Assembly: GCA_949113215.1 (NCBI GenBank) | Contig: CARZYU010000007.1 | Coordinates: 1 to 29,216 of the forward strand | Length of the DNA stretch: 29,216 bases | Direction of reading: 5' to 3' | Origin: an uncultured Bacilli bacterium | GTDB lineage: Bacteria; Bacillota_I; Bacilli_A; RF39; UBA660 | In this document: positions 1-7,058 of the stretch, piece after piece | Numbering within the stretch: position 1 is the stretch's first letter | Layout of the letters: each line of letters starts with the position of its first letter | Position numbers and translations under genes: made by a program | Notes under the pieces: generated by a model | Told to the model about the DNA's origin: nothing | Databases searched by the model: none | Seen by the model: only the letters and a program-made list of their open reading frames with translations

Positions 1-1496
1 GCGATGACAAAAACAAAGTGACATTCCAAGACGTTGCGGGATTGAAAGAGGAAAAAGAAGAGGTCAAAGAATTGATCGATTTCTTGAAGAGTCCTAAGAA
101 GTTCCAAAAACTGGGTGCAAGGATTCCAAAAGGGGTTCTATTAGTTGGTCCTCCAGGAACTGGAAAAACGTTATTGGCAAGAGCCGTAGCAGGAGAAGCG
201 AACGTTCCTTTCTATTACATCAGTGGATCTGACTTTGTAGAATTGTTTGTTGGTGTAGGAGCAAGCCGTGTTAGAGATATGTTCCAACAAGCAAAAAGAA
301 ATGCTCCTTGTTTGATTTTTATCGATGAGATTGATGCGGTAGGAAGACAAAGAGGTAGTGGTATTGGTGGAGGTCACGATGAACGTGAACAAACCTTGAA
401 CCAATTATTAACGGAAATGGATGGGTTTGGAGCAAACGAAGGAATTATCATCATTGCTGCTACCAATCGTCCTGATGTTTTGGATCCAGCTCTTCTTCGT
501 CCTGGTCGTTTCGATCGTCAAGTGACCGTTAATTTACCAGATATCAAAGGAAGAGAGGAGATTTTAAAAGTTCATGCTCGTAACAAGGTATTAGCAGAAG
601 ATGTGACTCTTCCAAATCTTGCAAAACGAACTCCAGGGTTCAGTGGAGCTGATCTTGAAAACTTGTTAAACGAAGCAGCTTTACTTGCGGTACGTCGTAA
701 CAAAGAATCTATTTCGATGAGTGAAGTTGATGAGGCCACCGATCGTGTGTTGATGGGACCTGCCAAGACAAGTAAAAAATACAGTGAAAATGATCGTCGT
801 TTGGTTGCTTACCATGAAGCAGGCCATACGGTCATTGGTTTGAAACTGAGCCATGCAAATGTAGTCCAAAAGGTTACGATCATTCCACGCGGAGCTGCCG
901 GTGGATATAACATGATGGTGCCAAGCGAAGAGAAGATCAATGCGACGAAGACCGATTTGATTGAAGAAATCACAGGATTGCTTGGTGGTCGTGTTGCGGA
1001 GGAGCTTACGTTCCATGAAATTACAACAGGAGCACATAATGATTTTGAAAAGGCTACGAAAATTGCCCGTGCGATGGTTACAGAATATGGTATGAGTGAT
1101 TTGGGACCAATGCAATTAGAGCAACAAGAAGGTAGTGTTTTCTTAGGAAGAGATTACAACAAGAGTCGTAACTTCTCGAATGAAGTGGCTCATGAAATCG
1201 ATCTTGAAATGAGAAAGATTATTGAAGGCTGCTACGAAGAAGCCAGGAAGATTTTGAAGAAAAACGATGCTTTGTTGAAGTTGATTGCCGAAACACTGCT
1301 AGAATATGAAACGCTTACGAAAGAACAAATCGATTATTTGGTGGAACATGGTCATATGCCAAAGGAAGCAGATACCTTAGAAACAGATTCCCTTACTAGT
1401 TTACGTGAACAAGCAAAAGAAAAAGGAATCAAGGGTTATAGCAAGATGAATAAAGCAGAATTATTAAAAGAGTTAGGCAAGGAAGAGACAAAGTAG
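1..1496 (+). CDS. ftsH: ATP-dependent zinc metalloprotease FtsH, 5'-truncated by window edge
   Basis: FtsH is a membrane-anchored AAA+ protease that degrades misfolded and regulatory proteins. The open frame runs to the window's first bases (codons from position 3 read D-D-K-N-K-V-T-F), so the GTG at 18 is an internal Val and the N-terminal membrane part lies outside. Visible in order: Walker A GPPGTGKT (nt 147-170), pore motif FVGVGA, Walker B LIFIDEID, second region of homology ending in RPGRFDRQ, and the zinc motif HEAGH (nt 813-827) followed by the helix with NDFEKAT, which should give the third zinc ligand. The last 34 residues (nt about 1392-1493) resemble a Rho N-terminal/SAP-like motif and are not part of the usual FtsH core. 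A terminator overlaps the stop codon. The position ahead of dusB matches the Bacillus order, but the folate genes usually between them are missing. Confidence 0.97.
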   Translation, partial: DDKNKVTFQDVAGLKEEKEEVKELIDFLKSPKKFQKLGARIPKGVLLVGPPGTGKTLLARAVAGEANVPFYYISGSDFVELFVGVGASRVRDMFQQAKRNAPCLIFIDEIDAVGRQRGSGIGGGHDEREQTLNQLLTEMDGFGANEGIIIIAATNRPDVLDPALLRPGRFDRQVTVNLPDIKGREEILKVHARNKVLAEDVTLPNLAKRTPGFSGADLENLLNEAALLAVRRNKESISMSEVDEATDRVLMGPAKTSKKYSENDRRLVAYHEAGHTVIGLKLSHANVVQKVTIIPRGAAGGYNMMVPSEEKINATKTDLIEEITGLLGGRVAEELTFHEITTGAHNDFEKATKIARAMVTEYGMSDLGPMQLEQQEGSVFLGRDYNKSRNFSNEVAHEIDLEMRKIIEGCYEEARKILKKNDALLKLIAETLLEYETLTKEQIDYLVEHGHMPKEADTLETDSLTSLREQAKEKGIKGYSKMNKAELLKELGKEETK

Positions 1497-1510
1497 TCTC
1501 TTCTTTTCTT
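1482..1510 (+). terminator. Intrinsic terminator of ftsH
   Basis: A perfect 8-bp stem (1482-1489 with 1496-1503, gaagagac/gtctcttc) with a 6-base loop is followed by ttttctt. The left arm and loop lie in the last ftsH codons and the stop codon. Confidence 0.8.
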
Positions 1511-1537
1511 GTCGAAACTTTTCTTTTTCGGTATAAT
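1509..1537 (+). promoter_or_regulatory. Promoter of the dusB-lysS operon
   Basis: The -35 box TTGTCG (1509-1514), a 17-base spacer and the -10 box TATAAT (1532-1537) lie directly after the ftsH terminator. The Shine-Dalgarno AAGGAGGG follows at 1551-1558. Confidence 0.75.
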
Positions 1538-1563
1538 AATTCCAGTTAGAAAGGAGGGTCTTT

Positions 1564-2553
1564 ATGAAATGGAAGATTGGAAATGTTGAAATAGAAAACC
1601 AGGTTGTGTTAGCCCCTATGGCAGGGATTGGGAATTCCGCCTTTCGTAGAATTATCAAGGAGATGGGTTGTGGTCTTATCTATGCAGAGATGGTCAGTGA
1701 TAAAGCAATTTTCTATCAAAATCAAAAGACTCTCGATATGCTTTCTATGAGAGAGGAAGAACGACCAATCGTTCAACAAATTTTTGGAAGTGACGTGGAG
1801 TCTTTTGTGGTAGCAGCAAAATACATTGAAGAAACCATGCATCCTGACATCATTGATATTAATATGGGTTGCCCAGTTCCGAAGGTAGCTCAAAGATCTC
1901 AAGCAGGGGCAGCTTTACTTAAAAATCCAGAAAAGATTTATGAGATCGTGAAGGCTGTAGTAGATATGGTTTCGATTCCTGTAACTGTCAAAATCCGGAG
2001 TGGTTGGGACATGGATCATATCAATGCCAAGGAAGTGGCCCTCGTTTGTGAAAAGGCTGGAGCTAAGGCCATTTGTGTACATGCTAGAACACGTAGTCAA
2101 GGCTACAGTGGAAGAGCAGATTGGAATGTTATAAAGGAAGTGAAAGAATCTGTATCGATTCCGGTGATTGGAAACGGGGACGTTGTTGATGGACCAACTG
2201 CGAAAAAGATGTTAGAAGAAACCGGATGCGATGCGGTGATGGTAGGACGAGCAACACTAGGCAATCCTTGGGTTATGGAAGATATTGTGACCTATTTAGA
2301 AAAAGGACAAAGGGGGAGAATCCCAACAGCGTTAGAACGTATCGACATGTGTTTAAAACATTTTGATTATCTTAAAACATTGAAGGATGAAAAAACAGCT
2401 TGTCTTGAGATTCGAAATCATATTGCTTGGTATTTGAAAGGACTTAAAAATTCGGTAGAAATCAAAAATAAAATCTATAAAATGACAAAGATAGATGATA
2501 TAATTTTATTGTTACAATCATATCGTAGTGGCATTGAGGAGGAATGTATTTGA
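1564..2553 (+). CDS. dusB: tRNA-dihydrouridine synthase (DusB family)
   Basis: This is a flavin-dependent enzyme that reduces specific uridines in tRNA to dihydrouridine in the cytoplasm. The TIM-barrel signature is clear: N-terminal APMAGIGN FMN-binding segment (residues 17-24), NMGCPVPKV with the catalytic Cys at residue 103, VKIRSGW (142-148), HARTR (173-177), and the FMN-phosphate segments IGNGDV (202-207) and MVGRATLGNPW (226-236). The length of 329 residues is normal. The ATG at 1564 has a strong AAGGAGGG 5 bases upstream. It is the first gene of an apparent operon ending with lysS, the same neighbourhood as the dusB homologue yacF of Bacillus. Its TGA overlaps the TTG start of the next gene. 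Confidence 0.95.
   Translation: MKWKIGNVEIENQVVLAPMAGIGNSAFRRIIKEMGCGLIYAEMVSDKAIFYQNQKTLDMLSMREEERPIVQQIFGSDVESFVVAAKYIEETMHPDIIDINMGCPVPKVAQRSQAGAALLKNPEKIYEIVKAVVDMVSIPVTVKIRSGWDMDHINAKEVALVCEKAGAKAICVHARTRSQGYSGRADWNVIKEVKESVSIPVIGNGDVVDGPTAKKMLEETGCDAVMVGRATLGNPWVMEDIVTYLEKGQRGRIPTALERIDMCLKHFDYLKTLKDEKTACLEIRNHIAWYLKGLKNSVEIKNKIYKMTKIDDIILLLQSYRSGIEEECI
2536..2542 (+). promoter_or_regulatory. Shine-Dalgarno that decides the RDD gene start
   Basis: GAGGAGG lies 7 bases before the TTG at 2550 and only 1 base before the ATG at 2544, which favours TTG initiation inside the end of dusB. Confidence 0.65.
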
Positions 2554-3137
2554 AAGCTTATTTTATGCAGCGCTTTGGTGCCTACATCGTTGATATCCTA
2601 TTGGTCAGTACACTGTTTACTTTGATTACTATGTTTATTCCCGCAAATAAAAATCTTACGAATGCAACAGAGGAACAAGTGAAGCTTTGGGAAACTTCTC
2701 TTAAGGGTGAGGTTTCTTCCAAAGATTATCTTGTAGAAACGGTGAAACTGGATTACAAGATTCAAAGAAATCAAGTTCCTTATTCGATTTTAGAACTCGT
2801 ATTTGTTATTCTTTACTTTATTGTTTTCCAGTTTTATAATAAGGGACAGACCTTGGGGAAGAAATTATTTAAGATTCGAGTTGTTCGAGAGGACGGTTCA
2901 AATGTAACGATGAATGATTTAGCCCTTCGTTCTCTTTTAAGTCTAAGTTTAGTTTCTAGTATTTTAACTATGATCTTTTGTATAGCAGGAAGCCTTAATG
3001 TTTATACGGTTTCTAGTTTAATCATTGAAGTGATTCAAACGATATTAATGATTGTTACCGTGGTTATGGTTTTGGTAAGAAACGATGGTCGCGGACTTCA
3101 TGACTTGATTGGTTCTACCAAAGTGATAAAAAGTTAG
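2550..3137 (+). CDS. RDD family membrane protein
   Basis: This is a small integral membrane protein of the RDD family. The exact substrate is unknown; some members act in Na+/H+ antiport. It opens with a short RFGAYIVDILL segment containing the R and D signature residues. The second hydrophobic block leads into GQTLGKKLFKIRVV, the family hallmark, and the C-terminus ends GLHDLIGSTKVI. Four hydrophobic segments are visible. I chose the TTG at 2550 (195 aa) over the ATG at 2544: the Shine-Dalgarno GAGGAGG at 2536-2542 is one base from the ATG but seven from the TTG, and the TTG overlaps the dusB TGA as TTGA, a usual sign of translational coupling. The family is well supported; the function is not resolved. 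Confidence 0.88.
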   Translation: MKAYFMQRFGAYIVDILLVSTLFTLITMFIPANKNLTNATEEQVKLWETSLKGEVSSKDYLVETVKLDYKIQRNQVPYSILELVFVILYFIVFQFYNKGQTLGKKLFKIRVVREDGSNVTMNDLALRSLLSLSLVSSILTMIFCIAGSLNVYTVSSLIIEVIQTILMIVTVVMVLVRNDGRGLHDLIGSTKVIKS

Positions 3138-3147
3138 GAGTGAAAAA

Positions 3148-3771
3148 ATGAAACATAAGAAGATGATAGGAATTGTTTGTGGGATTATTTGTGTGGTCGT
3201 TGTGATTGCTTCCCTGGTGATTCAAATTGTTCTTAAACAGGAAGATAAAAAATTAAAAGAAGAAAGTAAGAAATATGAGACGTTAGTTACGGAAACAAAA
3301 AGTGGAAGGAAAATCGAAACAGAATATACCCATATTGAAGAAAATAAATTTTATTTCAAGGTTCCTAAAAGTTTTCATTCATTAGATTATGAAACGATTA
3401 CGAAAAAATATCAAGGAAAAGTACCAAGTGTTGTCTTTTCCAATGAAGAAACAACGATCAATCTTGCGATTAGTTTGACCGAAGATGCGATGAAGGACAA
3501 TCAAATCGAGGCGTACATAAAATCGATGGAAACCGTATTGAAACAAACGAGTGAAATGATCGGTACGGAAGTTTATCAGGTAGATGGACATAGTGTTGGC
3601 GAGATGAAATTAGTCTCTCAGGCAGAAGATACCAAAATATACAATCACATGATCGTATTTTCTTATCAAGATCGTTTGGTGATTATGGCGTTTAATTGTA
3701 CAGAAGAGTTAACGGATGAATGGAAATCCGTAGGAGATTTTATTATGGAATCCTTATTTTTCAAAGAGTAA
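3148..3771 (+). CDS. Membrane-anchored extracytoplasmic protein of unknown function
   Basis: I do not recognise a family. The protein has 207 residues. After a basic start (MKHKK), residues about 6-29 form one strongly hydrophobic segment. A charged, Lys/Glu-rich linker (about 32-58) follows, then a soluble domain of about 145 residues. There is no lipobox Cys in the right place, so it is more likely a signal-anchored protein, or one cleaved by signal peptidase, than a lipoprotein. The soluble part contains KFYFKVPKSFHSL and a mixed alpha/beta-looking C-terminal half, which could fit a small ligand-binding or PsbP-like fold; this is speculative. ATG with GGAGTG upstream. It starts 10 bases after the RDD gene and ends 28 before lysS, so it is probably co-transcribed with both. 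Confidence 0.8.
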   Translation: MKHKKMIGIVCGIICVVVVIASLVIQIVLKQEDKKLKEESKKYETLVTETKSGRKIETEYTHIEENKFYFKVPKSFHSLDYETITKKYQGKVPSVVFSNEETTINLAISLTEDAMKDNQIEAYIKSMETVLKQTSEMIGTEVYQVDGHSVGEMKLVSQAEDTKIYNHMIVFSYQDRLVIMAFNCTEELTDEWKSVGDFIMESLFFKE

Positions 3772-3799
3772 GTGATAGGACAAGAAAAGAGGTAATAAG

Positions 3800-5287
3800 A
3801 TGAAAGAATTATCGGAGCAAGAGCAAGTTAGAAGAGACAAAGTAGAAGCGATTCGTAAAGTTTGTAATCCTTATCCAGAACGTTTCGAAGTGACGCATGA
3901 ATTAAAAGATGCACGCTTGTTGGAAGATGGTGTGACAGGTGTTCGGGTTGCTGGAAGAATTGTCTTAATGCGGAAGATGGGAAAAATGAGTTTTCTTACC
4001 ATTCGTGATATCGAAGGGGCCATTCAGATTTCGATCAAAGTAGATATGGTAGGAGAAGAAAAATATCAATTCTTCAAAGATAGTTTTGATCTTGGAGATT
4101 TCATTGGAGTAGTAGGAGAAATCTTTACAACACATACGGGAGAGAAGACTGTCCGCGCTGATGATTTTGTATTTTTAGGGAAGGCCTTACGACCTCTTCC
4201 TGAAAAATTTCATGGTTTGACGGACACCGAAAGCTGTTATCGTAATCGTTATATCGATTTGATTATGAACGAAGTAACTAGAAACCGTTTTCTTTTAAAA
4301 TATAAATTCATTCGTGAAGTTAGGAGATATTTGGAGGATCGTAATTATATCGAAATTGAGACTCCAGTTTTAAACAATAAAGCAAGCGGGGCTTTGGCAA
4401 AACCATTTACTTCTCATCATAATGCTTTGGATATGGATGTTTATTTGAGAATTGCTCCAGAAACGTATCTCAAAAGAGCGATTGTTGGGGGATTCACAAA
4501 AGTATTTGAATTTGCTCGTTGTTTTCGAAACGAAGGAATTGATGCCACCCATTTGCAAGATTTCACGATGTTGGAAGCATATTGCAGTTACTATAATTAT
4601 GAAGATAATATGATTTTAATTGAGGATATGCTCAAGACCGTTATTCAAAAGGTATATGGAACACTAGATGTGCAAATTGGAGACAAGGTTGTTGATTTTT
4701 CGAAACAATGGGAGAGAGTTAGCTTCCGTGATTTGATTTTAAAATATGCATCGATCGATATCAAAGAGGCGAATACAAAGGAAAAACTGTTAGAGGCGAT
4801 GGAAGCAAATCATATCCAAGTGGAAAGTGAAACAGACATTCATGATTTAGGTTTTGGAAAGATTGTGGATCTTCTTTATAAGAAAGTGGCAAGACCATTT
4901 ATGGTAGAACCTGTTTTCTTAATTGAACATCCGATTGAACTTTCTCCTCTGGCAAGAGCAAATGATGAAAATCCGGAAATTACGGATCGGTTCCAATTGG
5001 TGATCAATGGAGCAGAAATCGTCAATGCTTATTCGGAGTTGGTAAATCCGATTGAGCAATTAACTCGTTTGGAGGAACAAGCAGAGTTAAATGCAAAGGG
5101 TGACGATGAAGCTATGGTGATGGATCAGGACTACATCAAGGCTATGGAATATGGAATGCCTCCTATTTCTGGATGGGGAATGGGAATTGATCGTGTCATT
5201 CAAGTTTTGACGGATACACCAAATATTAAAGATAATGTGTTGTTTCCACTTATGAGACCATTGTCTGAAAATGAAGAGGAAGAGTAA
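3800..5287 (+). CDS. lysS: Lysyl-tRNA synthetase, class II
   Basis: It charges tRNA-Lys with lysine using ATP. An N-terminal OB-fold anticodon-binding domain (about residues 48-130) precedes the class II catalytic core. Motif 2 carries FEFARCFRNEG (237-247). The segment with NPEITDRF and NAYSELVNP supplies the conserved Asn and Glu of the lysine pocket. Motif 3 is GWGMGIDR (458-465). The usual GREI before the lysine-pocket segment reads GAEI here, and GLGIGIDR reads GWGMGIDR, so this is a divergent but intact LysRS. The length of 495 residues is normal. It is the last gene of the operon that begins with dusB, as in Bacillus, where lysS lies downstream of dusB. A terminator follows directly. 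Confidence 0.97.
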   Translation: MKELSEQEQVRRDKVEAIRKVCNPYPERFEVTHELKDARLLEDGVTGVRVAGRIVLMRKMGKMSFLTIRDIEGAIQISIKVDMVGEEKYQFFKDSFDLGDFIGVVGEIFTTHTGEKTVRADDFVFLGKALRPLPEKFHGLTDTESCYRNRYIDLIMNEVTRNRFLLKYKFIREVRRYLEDRNYIEIETPVLNNKASGALAKPFTSHHNALDMDVYLRIAPETYLKRAIVGGFTKVFEFARCFRNEGIDATHLQDFTMLEAYCSYYNYEDNMILIEDMLKTVIQKVYGTLDVQIGDKVVDFSKQWERVSFRDLILKYASIDIKEANTKEKLLEAMEANHIQVESETDIHDLGFGKIVDLLYKKVARPFMVEPVFLIEHPIELSPLARANDENPEITDRFQLVINGAEIVNAYSELVNPIEQLTRLEEQAELNAKGDDEAMVMDQDYIKAMEYGMPPISGWGMGIDRVIQVLTDTPNIKDNVLFPLMRPLSENEEEE

Positions 5288-5302
5288 TCTTCTTTTTTTT
5301 CT
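5274..5302 (+). terminator. Probable terminator of lysS
   Basis: A purine-rich arm (5274-5283) can pair with 5288-5297 across a 4-base loop (gtaa), with two G-U pairs, and runs into a T-tract. The stem includes the stop codon region. It is weaker than the other terminators here. Confidence 0.55.
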
Positions 5303-5340
5303 TAAAATGTGGAAAAAATATGGAAAAAACGCGATTTTAT

Positions 5341-5368
5341 TTGTATTCTTAGGAAATTATTGTATAAT
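5341..5368 (+). promoter_or_regulatory. Promoter of the YfcC-like carrier gene
   Basis: TATAAT at 5363-5368 has TTGTAT at 5341-5346 with a 16-base spacer. The Shine-Dalgarno GGGAGG begins at 5375, about where transcription should start. Confidence 0.6.
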
Positions 5369-5385
5369 GAAAATGGGAGGTTAAT

Positions 5386-6936
5386 ATGAAGAAACATAAT
5401 CATTTTAAAATTGTCTTGATTACGATTCTAGTACTATTTTTATTAACTTGGATTTTACCAGTTGCTATTTATAGTAGTGGATACGCAGAGCAAGGCAGAG
5501 TTCAAATGGGACTATTTGATTTGCTAACTTATCCAGTTGCGTCGATTGCATATTTTGGATACATTGGGGCATTTGTCTTAGTCGTTGGTGGATTATATGG
5601 TGTCTTGAACAAAACAAAAGCTTATCGTATGATGCTTGATAAGCTCGTTGCAAAGGCAAAAGGAAAGGAAGCACTTGTTATTTCCATTGTTATGATTCTA
5701 ATGGCAGTGATTACGTCATTTACGGGTCTTACGGTTGGATTACTTGTATTATTTCCATTTGTCATTGCACTTGTGTTAATGCTTGGATACAACAAGATTG
5801 TTGCAGCGCTTGTTACGGTTGGTTCTGTGACAGCAGGTACGATTGGTACGGTGTTCTCTTATGCAGCAGCTCAAAATATGAATCAAATTTTGAGTTTATC
5901 CGTTCCAGGTGATTTGACAATTCTCATTACACGAATTGCCTTATTGGTGGTTACGTTAGCATTACGTATCTTCAACACACTTTGGTATGGAAAGAAAGTA
6001 CTTCATGAAGAAGAAGTAACGTCATTCTTTGTTCCTGCTAAAGCACAGGAAGAAAAGACTATTGTTGCAGAAGAAAAGAAAGAAGTTAAAAAGACCGTCA
6101 AAGGAAAAGACGATAAGAAAAAATCAACCAAGAAGACGACAACAAAGAAAAACGACAAAAAACCAGTAGAAGCGAAAAAAGTTTCTAACAAGAAAGCAAA
6201 AAAGGTATACGTATGGCCTTTGGTTGTGCTTTTAGATTTACTTCTTGTTCTCATTATTTTAGGAAGTTTATCATGGGTTGATGTCTTTAAGACTACGATC
6301 TTTACGGAAATGAACTCTAATGTTCTTTCGTTCAAAGTATTTGGATTTGATTTATTTGGTAAAGTATTAGGTACGATCAATCCACTTGGTAGTTGGACAG
6401 TTTCTGAATTGATTTCGATTGTATTCTTAGCTACTGTTGTAATTGCTTGTATCTATCGTGTTAAATTCAATGACTTTTGTAGTGGATTTGTCGATGGAGC
6501 AAAAAAGGCAATGAAGCCAGCATTGTTAATGATCTTAATTTATTCTATTTTGTTTATCTCAACTTACCATCCATTCCAATTGGTCGTCTACAATTTCATT
6601 TTGAAACTAACGAATGGATTCAACATTTTAACAACTTCACTTGTTGCAATTTTAGCAAGTTTCATGAATGTTGATATGACTTATACTGCACAAAGTGTAT
6701 TACCATATTTAACGAGTATTGTAACAGATACTACCCTTTATCCATTGATCGGAATTATGTTCCAATCTTTGTTTGGTGCCGTTTCCTTGGTAGCGCCAAC
6801 GAGTTTGATTCTAATGGCAACGCTTTCTGCACTTAATATTCCATACAAAGAATGGCTCAAAAATATTTGGAAATTCTTGTTGGAAGTTGTTGTAATCTTG
6901 TTTATTGTCTTCACCATCTTAATGGTAATTATTTAA
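5386..6936 (+). CDS. YfcC/DcuC-like membrane carrier with lysine-rich cytoplasmic loop
   Basis: This polytopic membrane protein resembles the YfcC/DcuC carrier family, which includes C4-dicarboxylate and basic amino-acid carriers. Supporting features: an N-terminal membrane segment ending WILPVAIYSSGY, GLFDLLTYPVASI (42-54), the glycine-containing helix VLVVGGLYGVL (64-74), SFTGLTVG (111-118), and in the second half FVDGAKKAMKPALL, then PTSLILMATL and EWLK near the end, which parallel YfcC segments. Residues about 206-274 form a hydrophilic insert very rich in Lys, Glu and Thr between the two hydrophobic halves, probably cytoplasmic. The substrate cannot be told from sequence. It is monocistronic: it has its own promoter and a strong terminator. 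An arginine/ornithine or peptide-related carrier is an alternative reading. Confidence 0.8.
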   Translation: MKKHNHFKIVLITILVLFLLTWILPVAIYSSGYAEQGRVQMGLFDLLTYPVASIAYFGYIGAFVLVVGGLYGVLNKTKAYRMMLDKLVAKAKGKEALVISIVMILMAVITSFTGLTVGLLVLFPFVIALVLMLGYNKIVAALVTVGSVTAGTIGTVFSYAAAQNMNQILSLSVPGDLTILITRIALLVVTLALRIFNTLWYGKKVLHEEEVTSFFVPAKAQEEKTIVAEEKKEVKKTVKGKDDKKKSTKKTTTKKNDKKPVEAKKVSNKKAKKVYVWPLVVLLDLLLVLIILGSLSWVDVFKTTIFTEMNSNVLSFKVFGFDLFGKVLGTINPLGSWTVSELISIVFLATVVIACIYRVKFNDFCSGFVDGAKKAMKPALLMILIYSILFISTYHPFQLVVYNFILKLTNGFNILTTSLVAILASFMNVDMTYTAQSVLPYLTSIVTDTTLYPLIGIMFQSLFGAVSLVAPTSLILMATLSALNIPYKEWLKNIWKFLLEVVVILFIVFTILMVII

Positions 6937-6944
6937 CAAGATAG

Positions 6945-6974
6945 AAAGATCTCTCGAAAGAGGGATCTTTTTTT
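6945..6974 (+). terminator. Intrinsic terminator of the carrier gene
   Basis: An 11-bp stem (6945-6955 with 6960-6970, one G-U pair) is capped by a GAAA tetraloop and followed by a run of T to 6974. Confidence 0.88.
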
Positions 6975-7008
6975 GTGGTGTTTGTCACTTTTTTGGGGGC
7001 ATAAATTC

Positions 7009-7038
7009 TTGCTACTCCAACCAAAATATTCATAGAAT
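7009..7038 (+). promoter_or_regulatory. Possible clpC promoter
   Basis: TTGCTA (7009-7014), an 18-base spacer and TAGAAT (7033-7038). The -10 box lies inside the inverted repeat at 7025-7041. No CtsR tandem heptamer and no CIRCE element is visible. Confidence 0.45.
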
Positions 7039-7041
7039 ATT
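7025..7041. repeat. Inverted repeat overlapping the clpC -10 box; operator candidate
   Basis: AATATTC and GAATATT form a perfect 7-bp inverted repeat separated by ATA. Its place over the -10 box would let a dimeric repressor block clpC transcription. No regulator gene lies nearby. Confidence 0.4.
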
Positions 7042-7058
7042 CTTAGGAGGGAAAGAGT

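Noticed and set aside
18..20. GTG as the start of ftsH
   Set aside because: The frame is open to the window's first bases and reads K-V-T-F as in the family; the N-terminal membrane domain lies outside the window.
6163..6206. Simple-sequence or CRISPR-like repeat in the A-rich stretch
   Set aside because: It is repeated Lys codons in frame, with no regular unit or spacers.
6003..6380. Minus-strand reading frame opposite the lysine-rich loop
   Set aside because: It is the mirror of the AAG/AAA-rich stretch (Phe/Ser-rich), has no Shine-Dalgarno and lies fully inside the carrier gene.
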